Source: Sneathiella chungangensis (GTDB lineage Bacteria > Pseudomonadota > Alphaproteobacteria > Sneathiellales > Sneathiellaceae). Taken from it: 64,000 nucleotides of DNA. Below the pieces are notes generated by a model. That model made no database searches and was not told where the DNA came from. It was given only the letters and a program-made list of their open reading frames with translations. The DNA lies in assembly GCF_009882935.1 (NCBI RefSeq), contig NZ_WTVA01000001.1, positions 186,001 to 250,000 on the forward strand, given 5' to 3'. Both the position numbers and the translations under genes were made by a program. Shown in pieces: positions 45,004 to 54,500 of the stretch. The number at the start of each line of letters is the position of its first letter. Within the stretch, counting starts at the first letter, position 1.

Positions 45004-46044
45004 CTATTTTTGCGTATTTGCCATAATCTGCTCGACCGCATCCACGCGTTCTTCTCGATTTGCAACAACTACTTTCCAATCAGGAACGTACATTTTGGCC
45101 AACAGTTCCTTCATCGGCATTCCAATGCTTTGTTCGAACTCCGGCGGTAATATTACGGTAGTGTTGGTTGGCAGAGATCCTGTTGCAAGTGCCATTGCCT
45201 TTTGCGAATGCGCACTGATCAGCCACTCGAGATAGGTAATAGTATCGGCCCGATTGCTAGATCCCTTCGGCACTACCGCCGCGTAGGGCAGCATCAACGC
45301 ACCCTCTTTCGGAATAACGATATCAAGATTAGTGACACCATCTCTACGCATTTGCCAGATCCGAGTGGAATAATATGGTACAGCAATCACTTCGCCGCGC
45401 CCGAGCAGCGTATTCATATGTGCCAGCGACGTATAGGTCGTCAGTGAGTTTGCGATTAATCCCTTCAGAGTGGCCATACCTGGCTCGACATTGTTGGCAT
45501 CGCCGCCATTAGCGTGGGCGAACATAGTCAAATCATAAGGTGCCGCATAAATTGGCCTTGTAATGGACAGCTTTCCTTTCCATTTTGGATCTGCGAGGTT
45601 GTTCCACGAGGCAAAGTCTGCGGCGGTTGCCATGTCGTTCCTGAAGGCAATACCCAAATACCCGAAACTTGTTGGAATGCCGACGATCTTTCCGGCAGAA
45701 TTACGAACGACCAATTCAGGCGGCAAATTTTGAACTCCCGGGAGTTCGCTATCTTCAAATTCTTCGAGCAGGTCAAGGTCGGCCATAGCAATCGATTCGA
45801 AGTATGTAACAGTAACAACATTATACTGCGACGCATTCGGCGAACGAACAGTTCCCGCAGTATTTGGCACCTCAGCTACTTTGGCTACAATTCCGGTTTT
45901 CTCTGTAAATGGATCTGTCACGTATTTGGCAAGGTTGATTGCACCTCCACCTCCCCATGTTGCGTGAATGACCTCAGCGATGGCTGAACTGCTCATCGCT
46001 GCGCCAAATATCGCCAATGCGAACATAATGAACCAGCGTTTCAT
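45004..46044 (-). CDS. ABC transporter substrate-binding protein (PotD-like)
   Basis: A periplasmic solute-binding protein of 346 residues. The ATG at 46044 has AGGGAGA before it and begins a clear signal peptide (MKRWFIMFALAIFGAAMSSS then AIA). The mature part has the PotD/PotF-type pattern with ATWGGGGAINLAKYVTDPF at the start. It is the first gene of the importer operon and faces away from the TPP enzyme gene. The ligand is probably an amine, opine or amino-acid derivative. Confidence 0.9.
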   Translation of the reverse strand: MKRWFIMFALAIFGAAMSSSAIAEVIHATWGGGGAINLAKYVTDPFTEKTGIVAKVAEVPNTAGTVRSPNASQYNVVTVTYFESIAMADLDLLEEFEDSELPGVQNLPPELVVRNSAGKIVGIPTSFGYLGIAFRNDMATAADFASWNNLADPKWKGKLSITRPIYAAPYDLTMFAHANGGDANNVEPGMATLKGLIANSLTTYTSLAHMNTLLGRGEVIAVPYYSTRIWQMRRDGVTNLDIVIPKEGALMLPYAAVVPKGSSNRADTITYLEWLISAHSQKAMALATGSLPTNTTVILPPEFEQSIGMPMKELLAKMYVPDWKVVVANREERVDAVEQIMANTQK

Positions 46045-46362
46045 GAATCTTTCTCCCTTTTGTTTACCACGGCCTATTTCGAGCGACAGCCGATATTCAA
46101 TCACTATCGCTAACCGATTGGCGTTTTGTAAAATTCATTTGTCAGCATAATTTATTCCTGTGGGTTATGATTGAATTGAAATACCCATGGGATGAACTTG
46201 CTCTTCTTCCGCAATATAACAGTTGTTCGGCTGAGTTGGCGAAAACAACAAACAACCGCCGTTCATAACAATTTCATATGATATGGTGATCATAATTCAT
46301 TTTTTTTTCATGTGAGATATCGCAAAAGTAAGTTTCATAATTTCTATAAGGGGTAAGAAGAA

Positions 46363-47910
46363 ATGAACGGCGCGGACCTGGTTGTAAAGACGCTGGCAGA
46401 CTGCGGTGTTGATCTGTGCTTCGCCAATCCGGGCACCTCTGAGATGCATTTTCTCGCTGCCCTGGATCAACGAGCAGACATTCGCCCCGTACTTGCGCTC
46501 CAGGAAAATATCGCGACCGGGGCCGCAGACGGATATGGCAGGTTAGCGGGCAAACCAGCTGTTACGCTTTTACATCTTGGGCCTGGTTTGGCGAATGGGC
46601 TATCCAACCTTCATAATGCCGCTCGCGCCTTAACGCCAATAGTGAATGTTGTCGGCGATCATGCAACAACGCATCGTGCACTTGATGCCCCTTTGACATC
46701 AGATATTGAAGCGCTATCACGTACCGTAAGTGTCTCGACCCTGACGGTTCCCGTTAAGACAGGCGTTGCAAACGCAACTCATACGGCGGTTAAAGCGGCA
46801 CTTGGGCCGAAACCCGGCGTTTCAACATTGTTGTTACCTGCCGATGCGGCCTGGTCCGAAGCGGATAGTTCCGCGCAGATATCCAGCAATTTCATAAATA
46901 GTAATTTTCAACACAGTTCGGCCAGCCTTGACGAAGCTGTACGCATATTGCGACAACCAAACAGTGTCCTACTACTAGGGCATCATGCCGTACGCGGCAA
47001 AGCACTTGAGATCGCCGGACAAATTTCCGATAAAACCGGTACACGGCTAATTGCACAAACGACTAACCCGGTTATTGATCGAGGTATTGGGCGGGTTCCC
47101 ATTACCCGCCTGCCGTTCCCAATTGAAGCGGCGTTGGCCACTCTTCAAAATGTGCCCGCGATGGTGCTGCTCGGCGCGAAGGCTCCCGTCGCTTTTTTTG
47201 CCTATCCTGGCAAGCCCGGTCGTCTCACACCCAACGACTGTAAAATTGTAGATTTTTGTCCACCGGCGGGAGATGCAATAGCCTCACTCGCCGCTTTGGC
47301 GGATGCGGTTGATGCCTATGGCGTCGCCTCCCATACAACAAAAGCAGGAGACCGTCCCGTATTAACAGGTCTCCTGGATGCCGGTGCCGTTGGGCATATT
47401 CTCGCGACCCTTTTACCCGAAGGTGCTGTAATTGTTGATGAGGCAATAACCAATAGTGTGCCGATTGCCGCAGCGACAGCAACAGCCGCACCTCATGAGT
47501 GGCTTCAGAACATGGGCGGATCTATCGGTTATGGGGCGCCCGCCGCAACAGGCTGTGCTTTTGCCCGCCCGGACAGGCCTATCGTTACGCTGATAGGTGA
47601 TGGCTCGGCGATGTATACTCTACAGGCACTTTGGACGCAGGCACGAGAAAACCTACATGTCATTACCATAATTCTGGTGAACCGAACTTACAAAATCCTA
47701 CAATTAGAGGCTGAAAAACTGGTCACTAGAACTCAAGGTAATGCAATACAGAAAACATTGAACATAGATTCTCCGGAGCTGAATTTCGTCAAGATGGCCG
47801 AGGGGATGGGCGTTGCCGCCGAAAGAGTTGAGACGATAAAGGCGTTCCAAAAAACCCTGGAATCCGCTTTTCGCAATCCCGGGCCAACACTTATCGAGGT
47901 TATGTTGTGA
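46363..47910 (+). CDS. Thiamine-pyrophosphate enzyme, acetolactate-synthase-like
   Basis: A 515-residue TPP-dependent enzyme of the acetolactate synthase/benzoylformate decarboxylase superfamily. The catalytic glutamate lies in LALQENIATGAADGYGR, near residue 48. The TPP/Mg motif is GDGSAMYTLQALWTQ, ending in VNRTY where most members read NN. The opening GADLVVKTLADCGVDLCFANPGTSE is typical of IlvB-like proteins of unknown substrate. GGGGT-like ribosome site AAGGGG precedes the ATG. Its stop overlaps the start of the next gene, the first coupling in a three-gene operon. Confidence 0.88.
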   Translation: MNGADLVVKTLADCGVDLCFANPGTSEMHFLAALDQRADIRPVLALQENIATGAADGYGRLAGKPAVTLLHLGPGLANGLSNLHNAARALTPIVNVVGDHATTHRALDAPLTSDIEALSRTVSVSTLTVPVKTGVANATHTAVKAALGPKPGVSTLLLPADAAWSEADSSAQISSNFINSNFQHSSASLDEAVRILRQPNSVLLLGHHAVRGKALEIAGQISDKTGTRLIAQTTNPVIDRGIGRVPITRLPFPIEAALATLQNVPAMVLLGAKAPVAFFAYPGKPGRLTPNDCKIVDFCPPAGDAIASLAALADAVDAYGVASHTTKAGDRPVLTGLLDAGAVGHILATLLPEGAVIVDEAITNSVPIAAATATAAPHEWLQNMGGSIGYGAPAATGCAFARPDRPIVTLIGDGSAMYTLQALWTQARENLHVITIILVNRTYKILQLEAEKLVTRTQGNAIQKTLNIDSPELNFVKMAEGMGVAAERVETIKAFQKTLESAFRNPGPTLIEVML

Positions 47911-49043
47911 GCGAAACCGCCGACATCGTTATAGTAGGTGCAGGGATCGCAGGGGCCTCTCTCGCCTGGCGCCTCGCTCCAAAATGCAAAGTCCTGCTAC
48001 TGGAGGCGGAAGAAACACCCGCATTCCATTCGACGGGCCGCTCCGCGGCCCTGCTGACCCCGTATGCAGGCGCACCCGCCATAAAGGCTTGCAGTCTGGC
48101 AAGTCGCAATTTTTTGAGAAATCCGCCTGAGGGATTCACTACCTATCCGCTTGTCTCTGCACGAGGTACATTGCTGATGGCAGACGCGACGCATGAAGAG
48201 GAATTAATCGCCAGTGCAAAGGAAATGCAAAATGTCGGCAGGCCCGTTCGGATGGCTCCGCTTTCCGAAGCGAAAAAACTGGGTATCCCGATTTCGGAGC
48301 GCGTTGTATCGCTTCTAATTGATGACGAGACGGACGACATCGACGTAAACAGCCTTCATATGGGTTTTCTAACTGGCGCAAAAAAAGAGGGCGCCCAGCT
48401 TTATTTGCAAACTCCCGTAACAAAATTATCTCAGCGTTCGGGCATCTGGACGGTTACGGCAGGCGGGCGACAATTCGAAAGCCCAATTGTTGTGAATGCC
48501 GCCGGCGCATTTGCGAGTAATGTCGCCACTTTGGCAGGCGCAATGCGGCTACCGTTATCCCCGAAAAAGCGGACGATCGTCATGATTCCCGCCACTGTCC
48601 GGGAAAAATCAGAACGTTGGCCATTGATTGCTGATTTGAAATATTCCTTTTACTTGAAACCAGAGGCTACTGGCCTCCTGGTGTCGCCAGTAGACGCCGA
48701 GCCCTGTAAGCCGCATGATGTCCAGCCAGACGAAATGGATATCGCCATTGCTATCGACAAAATGCAGCAATGGCTGGATATCCCGGTGAGACGTATTGAA
48801 CGCTCCTGGGCAGGTCTGCGCAGCTTCTTTCCCGATGAAGATCCCGTGGTCGGATACGATGCGCAGGCCGAAGGTTTCTTCTGGTATGCAGGTCAAGGTG
48901 GCTTTGGCGTACAAAGCTCTCCAGCTCTCTCTAAGGTTGGAGCCGCATTATTGCTGAAAGAGCCTTTGCCGGAGTTCTGCGGTTTTGCCGGGCTGCACCA
49001 AAATAATTTTTCACCCAACCGAATCATGGAGTTTGCTAGATGA
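47907..49043 (+). CDS. FAD-dependent oxidoreductase (glycine/D-amino acid oxidase type)
   Basis: A 378-residue DAO-fold flavoprotein. The FAD motif DIVIVGAGIAGASLAWRLA is at the very start, FHSTGRSAALLTPYAG carries the usual active-site region, and a C-terminal WYAGQGGFGVQSSPALS closes the FAD site. It overlaps both neighbours by the ATGA pattern, so it is stoichiometrically made with the TPP enzyme and the M81 peptidase. Likely oxidises an alpha-amino or hydroxy acid. Confidence 0.88.
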   Translation: MSETADIVIVGAGIAGASLAWRLAPKCKVLLLEAEETPAFHSTGRSAALLTPYAGAPAIKACSLASRNFLRNPPEGFTTYPLVSARGTLLMADATHEEELIASAKEMQNVGRPVRMAPLSEAKKLGIPISERVVSLLIDDETDDIDVNSLHMGFLTGAKKEGAQLYLQTPVTKLSQRSGIWTVTAGGRQFESPIVVNAAGAFASNVATLAGAMRLPLSPKKRTIVMIPATVREKSERWPLIADLKYSFYLKPEATGLLVSPVDAEPCKPHDVQPDEMDIAIAIDKMQQWLDIPVRRIERSWAGLRSFFPDEDPVVGYDAQAEGFFWYAGQGGFGVQSSPALSKVGAALLLKEPLPEFCGFAGLHQNNFSPNRIMEFAR

Positions 49044-50512
49044 ACCGTATTTTCATTGGCGGCATCGCCACGGAAACAAATACATTTTCCGCCGTTCCCA
49101 CAGGGCTAAAAGACTTTCAGAATGATGGTCTCTTTCGCGGGAATGCGACGCAGTCTCCTCCCACACATTTCACATCTCCGCTGCATTGCTGGCGTCGCCG
49201 AGCTGAATCAGATGGGTACGAAGTTATTGAAGGCTTGATGACTTATACGCAGCCCGGTGGAACCACGACGCATGACGCGTGGGAAGCGTTGAAAAACATG
49301 CTCCTTGAAGATCTTCGTCAGGCTGGGTCTATCGACATGATCTTACTAAATCTTCATGGTGCGATGGTGGCTGACGGTCATCACGATTGCGAGGGAGAGT
49401 TGTTGCAGGCCATCCGCGAGATATCCGGCCCTACGACCATAATTGGCTGCGAACTTGATCTTCACTGCGTGCTGACAAATGAAATGGTCGACGCGGCAAC
49501 CTTGATTGTTCCTTACAAGGAGTATCCACATACGGATATTCTGGATCGGGCTGAAGATCTCTATACTTTATGTGACCGCGCCATGCGGGGTGAAATTACG
49601 CCAGTCGCAGGGCGCGCGGAATGCCATATGTTGAGTGTTTGGCATACGACACGGGAGCCGATGAAATCCTTCGTCGCCGAAATGTTTGCACTTGAAAACG
49701 ATAACTCAGCAATCCTATCTGTGAGTTTTTGTCATGGCTTCGCCCTTGCAGACACCCCGCAACTTGGTTCCCGTATGCTCGTATATGCTGATAAAGATCC
49801 AGAATTGGCGAAGGTAACCGCTGAGAAATGCGCTGAAAAAATTTGGGATATGCGCCATAAGACCCGCCATATTTCACTCGGCGCACAGGAAGTTGTTCAA
49901 AAAGCTTTGCAGGCGAAATCAGGGCCGGTTGTCATTGCCGACGCCGCGGACAATCCGGGAACCGGCGCGGGAGGAGATAGCACTTTTATCTTAAGCGCCT
50001 TGCTTGATCAGAAAGCAAAGGGCTCCGTCTTCGGATTAATGTATGATCCCATGGCGGTCGCCTCCTGCTGTAACGCCGGCATCGGAACTCGAATGACAGT
50101 GCGCGTCGGCGGAAAATTTGGTCCTTTCTCCGGACCGCCTCTGGATTTACAGGCGATTGTTAAAAATATTCGGGAGAATCATACGCAAACCACAGTCGCC
50201 GGGCAAACCATGACCACAGGCACCGCCGTTTGGATTGACGTTGACGGCGTTGATGTTGTTTTGTGCGATAAACGCGTCCAGACTTTTCATCCTAACGCGT
50301 TTACCGAGATGGGAATTGAGTTGTCAAATCGTCCCATCATCTGCGTGAAATCTACGCAACATTTTTATGCTGGCTTTGCCCCCATCGCAAGCGAAGTGCT
50401 TTATTCCCGAACCGAAAGTGCGATCCAGTTTGAAGGGCCCGTGTCCCCCTACAAACACCGCGACGGAAACTATTGGCCGGTTGTGGAAGACCCGAGAGCG
50501 GCAGCGCAATAA
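49040..50512 (+). CDS. M81-family metallopeptidase (MlrC/microcystinase-like)
   Basis: A 490-residue MlrC-family protein. FIGGIATETNTFS opens the protein as in the family, LLNLHGAMVADGHHDCEGEL contains likely zinc ligands, ELDLHCVLTNEM and YKEYPHTD add others, and DAADNPGTGAGGDST marks the C-terminal part. Named from microcystin breakdown, the family is far wider and sits in many amide-catabolic clusters. Last gene of the operon; a hairpin with a T run follows. Confidence 0.9.
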   Translation: MNRIFIGGIATETNTFSAVPTGLKDFQNDGLFRGNATQSPPTHFTSPLHCWRRRAESDGYEVIEGLMTYTQPGGTTTHDAWEALKNMLLEDLRQAGSIDMILLNLHGAMVADGHHDCEGELLQAIREISGPTTIIGCELDLHCVLTNEMVDAATLIVPYKEYPHTDILDRAEDLYTLCDRAMRGEITPVAGRAECHMLSVWHTTREPMKSFVAEMFALENDNSAILSVSFCHGFALADTPQLGSRMLVYADKDPELAKVTAEKCAEKIWDMRHKTRHISLGAQEVVQKALQAKSGPVVIADAADNPGTGAGGDSTFILSALLDQKAKGSVFGLMYDPMAVASCCNAGIGTRMTVRVGGKFGPFSGPPLDLQAIVKNIRENHTQTTVAGQTMTTGTAVWIDVDGVDVVLCDKRVQTFHPNAFTEMGIELSNRPIICVKSTQHFYAGFAPIASEVLYSRTESAIQFEGPVSPYKHRDGNYWPVVEDPRAAAQ

Positions 50513-50535
50513 GCTTTAGCCAGAAAGAGGCAAGG

Positions 50536-50565
50536 GGGGTGGGGCTCCTGTTCGTAACCTACCCC
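50536..50565 (+). terminator. Putative terminator after the M81 gene
   Basis: GGGGTGGG (50536-50543) pairs with CCTACCCC (50558-50565) including one G-T pair, loop of 14, followed within 5 bases by TTTT. It stands 24 bases after the stop codon. Confidence 0.55.
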
Positions 50566-50889
50566 ATTGCTTTTCACTACACTATCGATCATGGTCCCCG
50601 CCGTATCGATGCCATAGGGGCCATCACCACCGGCAGCAACAGAGAAATCGGCGTTGAGATTTTGATGAAAGACCAGCGTCAATTGATATCTCAAAAGTTC
50701 TATTGGAAGGGCGACGATGGGACAAAATATCCCAATTCTTCACCCCTAAATCTATCAAAGTACTCTCGCTTAATGACACATAAAAATGCACTAAGTTTTG
50801 CTTGTTTTGTTGTATTTGCCCATGGCCGCCCACTCAACACGGAAAATCCCATTACATTGAGAAGATGAAAGCAGCCCTTATTGATTATA
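50566..50889. other. Gap between the catabolic block and tRNA-Ser
   Basis: 324 bases. Open frames exist on both strands, but none has a ribosome site or a product I recognise. A minus-strand stretch near 50540-50690 reads like a protein tail and could be a gene remnant. Base composition shifts from AT-rich to GC-rich across this gap. Confidence 0.4.
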
Positions 50890-50979
50890 TGGCGGAGGGT
50901 CGGGGATTCGAACCCCGGAAGGGCTTGCACCCTTGCTGGTTTTCAAGACCAGTGCATTCAACCGCTCTGCCAACCCTCC
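50890..50979 (-). tRNA. tRNA-Ser(UGA)
   Basis: A 90-base class II tRNA. The acceptor GGAGGGT pairs with ACCCTCC, with discriminator G and an encoded CCA. The anticodon arm is CTGGT-CTTGAAA-ACCAG, giving anticodon TGA. A long variable arm (AAGGGTGCAAGCCCTT) and the T-arm CGGGG-TTCGAAT-CCCCG are clear. Its 3' end faces the AT-rich catabolic block, the usual polarity for an island integrated at a tRNA. Confidence 0.97.
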
Positions 50980-51041
50980 CGCGGCGGGCGTTGAAGGATG
51001 CGCCGACCTTCCGTGCATCACCACCCGCAACTGGTCCTGAT

Positions 51042-51070
51042 CGTTTAAAGTTCCGGCAGGGGGCTGTCAA
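51042..51070 (-). promoter_or_regulatory. Sigma-70-type promoter of tRNA-Ser
   Basis: On the minus strand TTGACA (complement of 51065-51070) is followed, after 16-17 bases, by TTAAAC or TAAACG. Transcription would begin near 51035, about 55 bases before the mature tRNA 5' end. Confidence 0.5.
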
Positions 51071-51204
51071 TATCTTTCAGGGCCGAATTCACAATTCCCG
51101 CGCCGCATCCGTTAATCGGTAAAAATCAAGTCTTTTCATGCCGAACCCGTTGCGAATCCTTGGGGTTTGTGGCAAAAAGGAGGGGGTCGTAATTCGGAGT
51201 TCAA

Positions 51205-52191
51205 ATGGCAAAGTTATCTGCGCGTAACATTCTTGTACTTTTGTTTGGCATTTTCCTCGTTGCTGTTTCCACGCCGGCTTTCGCCGCGCAGGAGTCATTT
51301 GACGTCTGGCTCGAGAAATTCAAGACCGAAGCACGGGAAAAGGGCATCAGCGAGGGCACCCTTGAAAGCGCATTCGCCAATGTGCAATTGATCGAGAAAG
51401 TCGTCAAACTCGACCGCAAGCAGCCGGAAGTCGTCCAGACATTTCAGGAATATATGGCGCAGCGCCTGCCGCAATCGCTGATCGATTCCGGCAAGGCCAT
51501 GCTTAACGAGCATCGTCCCCTGCTTGAAGAAATTGGCCGGAAATATGGCGTGCAGCCTCGATTTATCGTTGCCCTTTGGGGCGTCGAGACGCGCTTTGGC
51601 AAATATACCGGCGGCTTCAGCGTCATCGACGCGCTGACGACCCTTGCCTATGACAACCGCCGGGCGGATTATTTCCGCAAGGAATTGCTGCTCGCGCTCC
51701 GGATCCTCGATGAGAACCATATCGCGCTTGCCGACATGAAGGGCTCCTGGGCCGGTGCCATGGGTCAGTCGCAGTTCATGCCCTCCAGTTTCGTCAATTT
51801 CGCCGTCGACTACGACGCGGACGGGAAACGCGATATCTGGACAACGAAAGCCGACGTCTTCGCCTCCGCCGCCAATTACCTCGCCAAATCCGGCTGGCAG
51901 TATGACCAGACATGGGGGAGGGAGGTCCGGCTGCCGGAAGGCTTCGATCCCGCCCTCATCGATCTAGACGTCGCCAAGCCGATGCGCGAATGGGAGGAAC
52001 TCGGGGTGCGCAAGTCCGATGGCAGTCCGTTGCCGGATCGCCAACTGGTCGGCTCTCTGGTGCAGCCCAAGGGCGGCAACGGCCAGACTTTTCTGGTGTA
52101 CAACAATTACCGGACCATTCTGAAATGGAACCGGTCAACCTATTTCGCCATGTCCGTCGGCTTTCTCGCCGACCGGATCGGGGACGGCTAG
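51205..52191 (+). CDS. mltB: Lytic murein transglycosylase (MltB family)
   Basis: A periplasmic peptidoglycan-cleaving enzyme, 328 residues. A signal peptide runs to about residue 28 (ILVLLFGIFLVAVS then TPAFA). The catalytic glutamate lies in VALWGVETRFGKYTGGFSV, and WAGAMGQSQFMPSSF is the conserved second motif. The C-terminal part continues through DADGKRDIW and AANYLAKSGW. rlpA follows after 34 bases, forming a cell-wall gene set with dacA. Confidence 0.93.
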   Translation: MAKLSARNILVLLFGIFLVAVSTPAFAAQESFDVWLEKFKTEAREKGISEGTLESAFANVQLIEKVVKLDRKQPEVVQTFQEYMAQRLPQSLIDSGKAMLNEHRPLLEEIGRKYGVQPRFIVALWGVETRFGKYTGGFSVIDALTTLAYDNRRADYFRKELLLALRILDENHIALADMKGSWAGAMGQSQFMPSSFVNFAVDYDADGKRDIWTTKADVFASAANYLAKSGWQYDQTWGREVRLPEGFDPALIDLDVAKPMREWEELGVRKSDGSPLPDRQLVGSLVQPKGGNGQTFLVYNNYRTILKWNRSTYFAMSVGFLADRIGDG

Positions 52192-52225
52192 AATATTGAA
52201 AGTGCGTAGCGTATAAGGTGGTAGT

Positions 52226-53227
52226 ATGATGACAAAACCGATGCCGAAATCCGGATTCCTGATCCTCGCCGCAACGACAATGCTGCTCGGCGGCTGCTCC
52301 GAGGTCAACCTGCTCAGCTATGGCGCAAAGAAATACCATGCCGCCTATGACAAGCAGAACAGCACGGTCACCAGTGCCGGCATCGACCGGGGGACGCCGA
52401 AGATCGGCAATCCCTACCAGGTGGACGGTATCTGGTACTATCCGAAGGAAGACAATTCCTATGACGAAACCGGGATCGCGTCCTGGTATGGGGAGCCGTT
52501 TCATGGTCGCAAAACCGCGAACGGCGCTGTCTATGACATGCATCAGCTGACCGCCGCCCACAAGACCCTGCCGCTGCCAACGGATGTGCGGGTCACCAAC
52601 CTGGAAAACGGGCGGTCGATCATCGTGACCGTAAATGACCGGGGACCGTTTGCGCATTCCCGCATCATCGATCTGTCCTATCGCTCCGCCCAGCTTTTGG
52701 GAATGGTAGAGAATGGAACAGCGAAGGTCCGCGTGCAGGTGATCAATTCCGATACGATCGACGGCAATACCGTTATCGCCAAACCGAATACGCCGCTTAA
52801 CGAGAAAAATGCCGTTGCCGCCGCGCCGCAGGCGACCATCGTGGCCGATACCCTTGCGCCGCCGCCGAATGTCAAGGCGGCCCCACTGCCGAAGATTGAG
52901 CCACTGCCGGCACCGTCGCCCGCTGTCGAGACCCAGATCGCCAGCACCGCGCCCTACAACGGGCCGACAAATGTGGTGACCGTCGCCCCGGTCGCGCAGA
53001 GTGAGATTTTTATTCAGGCGGGCGCCTTTGTCGATTATAACAATGCCAATATCCTGAGTGCGCGGCTCTCGTCCCTCGGTCCGACCAAGGTGAGCCAGGT
53101 ACTGGTGAACGGGCAGGATTTTTACCGCGTACGGGTTGGTCCGGTTGACAATATCGCCGAAGCCGATCAGTTGCTGGCCAACCTGCTCAATACCGGTCAC
53201 ACGGACGCCCGGATTATAATCGAGTAA
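52226..53227 (+). CDS. rlpA: RlpA-family lipoprotein, septal lytic transglycosylase
   Basis: A lipoprotein of 333 residues acting on denuded glycan strands at division sites. The lipobox is LLGGC near residue 27. A double-psi beta-barrel follows (about 85-180) with GIASWYGEPFHGRKTANG and NDRGPFAHSRIIDLS, where the catalytic aspartate is the D of NDRGP. A Pro/Ala linker and a C-terminal SPOR domain (about 255-333, IFIQAGAFVDYNNA) complete it. Two ATGs stand in tandem at the start; either could be used. Confidence 0.94.
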   Translation: MMTKPMPKSGFLILAATTMLLGGCSEVNLLSYGAKKYHAAYDKQNSTVTSAGIDRGTPKIGNPYQVDGIWYYPKEDNSYDETGIASWYGEPFHGRKTANGAVYDMHQLTAAHKTLPLPTDVRVTNLENGRSIIVTVNDRGPFAHSRIIDLSYRSAQLLGMVENGTAKVRVQVINSDTIDGNTVIAKPNTPLNEKNAVAAAPQATIVADTLAPPPNVKAAPLPKIEPLPAPSPAVETQIASTAPYNGPTNVVTVAPVAQSEIFIQAGAFVDYNNANILSARLSSLGPTKVSQVLVNGQDFYRVRVGPVDNIAEADQLLANLLNTGHTDARIIIE

Positions 53228-53302
53228 GCGGCCACAAACTGGCCTGATTTTGCCGTTAGGGAATTCGGCTGAACATCAACCGGATTCTGTTGACAGACCC
53301 AA

Positions 53303-54487
53303 GTGATAACAATGACTGAAAGCGTAACCGCAATGACATGCAGGACCTTTTCCACCCGGATTTTCTCTCTTCTTTGCCTTTGCATGGCCTTGAGCATCAC
53401 CGCCGCCCGGGCGGACGCCATCGATACCCCGGCCCGCGAAGCCTTCATTTTTGACATGAATACCGGGGCTATCCTCCTTGAGAAGAATGCCGATGACCTG
53501 ATGGCGCCGGCATCCATGAGCAAGCTGATGACGATCACGATGCTGTTCGAACGGCTGAAGGAAGGATCGCTGTCGATGGACGACACCTTGCCGGTCAGTG
53601 AAAAGGCCTGGAAAAAAGGCGGTTCGAAGATGTTCGTCGAGGTGGATACCCGCGTAAAGATTGGCGATCTTCTGCGCGGGATCATCGTGCAGTCCGGCAA
53701 TGACGCCTGCATCGTGGTGGCCGAAGGCCTTGGCGGTTCCGAGGAAGCCTTCGCTGACGCCATGACGGCGCGGGCGCGGGAACTGGGTCTTCAGAAAAGC
53801 ACCTTCGCGAACGCAACGGGCTGGCCCGATCCGAACCATAAAATGACGGCGCGGGAACTGGGAATGCTGGCCAAGCATATCATCGAGGATTTTCCGGAAT
53901 ATTATCCGATTTTCGCGGAAAAGGACTTTACCTACAGCGAGATTAATCAGGGCAACCGCAATCCGCTTCTCTACAAGGATAACGGCGCGGACGGCCTTAA
54001 AACCGGGCATACGGAAGAATCCGGTTATGGTCTCGTCGGCTCGTCAGAACGCAACGGACGGCGACTGATCCTTGTGGTGAATGGCCTTGAGAACGCGAAG
54101 GAACGCAGCCGCGAATCCGAACGTCTGATGGAATGGGCCTTCCGCGAGTTCGATAACTATGCGCTCTTCAAGGCGGGGGATGTGGTTGACAACGCCCGGG
54201 TCTGGCTCGGCAGTCAGGATACCGTGCCGCTGACCGTGGAATCCGACCTGACCGTAACTCTCTCCCGTCAGGCGCGGAAATCCATGGTCGTCAAGGTCGT
54301 CTATAACGAACCGATCCCGGCCCCGATCGTCAAGGGAACACCGGTCGCGCAGCTGGTTGTCTCGGCCCCGGAAATGGAGACCGTCTCTGTCCCCCTCGTC
54401 GCCATGGAGGATGTCACGCGTCCCGGCCCGTTCAAGCGCCTGACATCGGCGGTCGAATATCTGGTTTTCGGCCCGCCCGCCAATTAG
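53303..54487 (+). CDS. dacA: D-alanyl-D-alanine carboxypeptidase (PBP5/6 type)
   Basis: A low-molecular-weight penicillin-binding protein that trims pentapeptides, 394 residues. The signal peptide ends near residue 38 (ALSITAARA). Motifs: SxxK in PASMSKLMTI, SxN in VQSGNDAC and KTG in DGLKTGHTEESGYG. A C-terminal beta-domain and a short amphipathic tail that would anchor to the membrane follow. tmk starts 13 bases after its stop. Confidence 0.95.
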   Translation: MITMTESVTAMTCRTFSTRIFSLLCLCMALSITAARADAIDTPAREAFIFDMNTGAILLEKNADDLMAPASMSKLMTITMLFERLKEGSLSMDDTLPVSEKAWKKGGSKMFVEVDTRVKIGDLLRGIIVQSGNDACIVVAEGLGGSEEAFADAMTARARELGLQKSTFANATGWPDPNHKMTARELGMLAKHIIEDFPEYYPIFAEKDFTYSEINQGNRNPLLYKDNGADGLKTGHTEESGYGLVGSSERNGRRLILVVNGLENAKERSRESERLMEWAFREFDNYALFKAGDVVDNARVWLGSQDTVPLTVESDLTVTLSRQARKSMVVKVVYNEPIPAPIVKGTPVAQLVVSAPEMETVSVPLVAMEDVTRPGPFKRLTSAVEYLVFGPPAN

Positions 54488-54500
54488 GCGGCCGACCCGG

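Noticed and set aside
50470-50694. Minus-strand open frame after the M81 gene
   Set aside because: No ribosome site or recognisable family; part overlaps the M81 coding end and the putative terminator.
50890-50979. Duplicate of the tRNA-Ser 3' end as an att site at the left border of the AT-rich block
   Set aside because: I looked near 27.5-28 kb and 34.7-35.2 kb and saw no matching copy.
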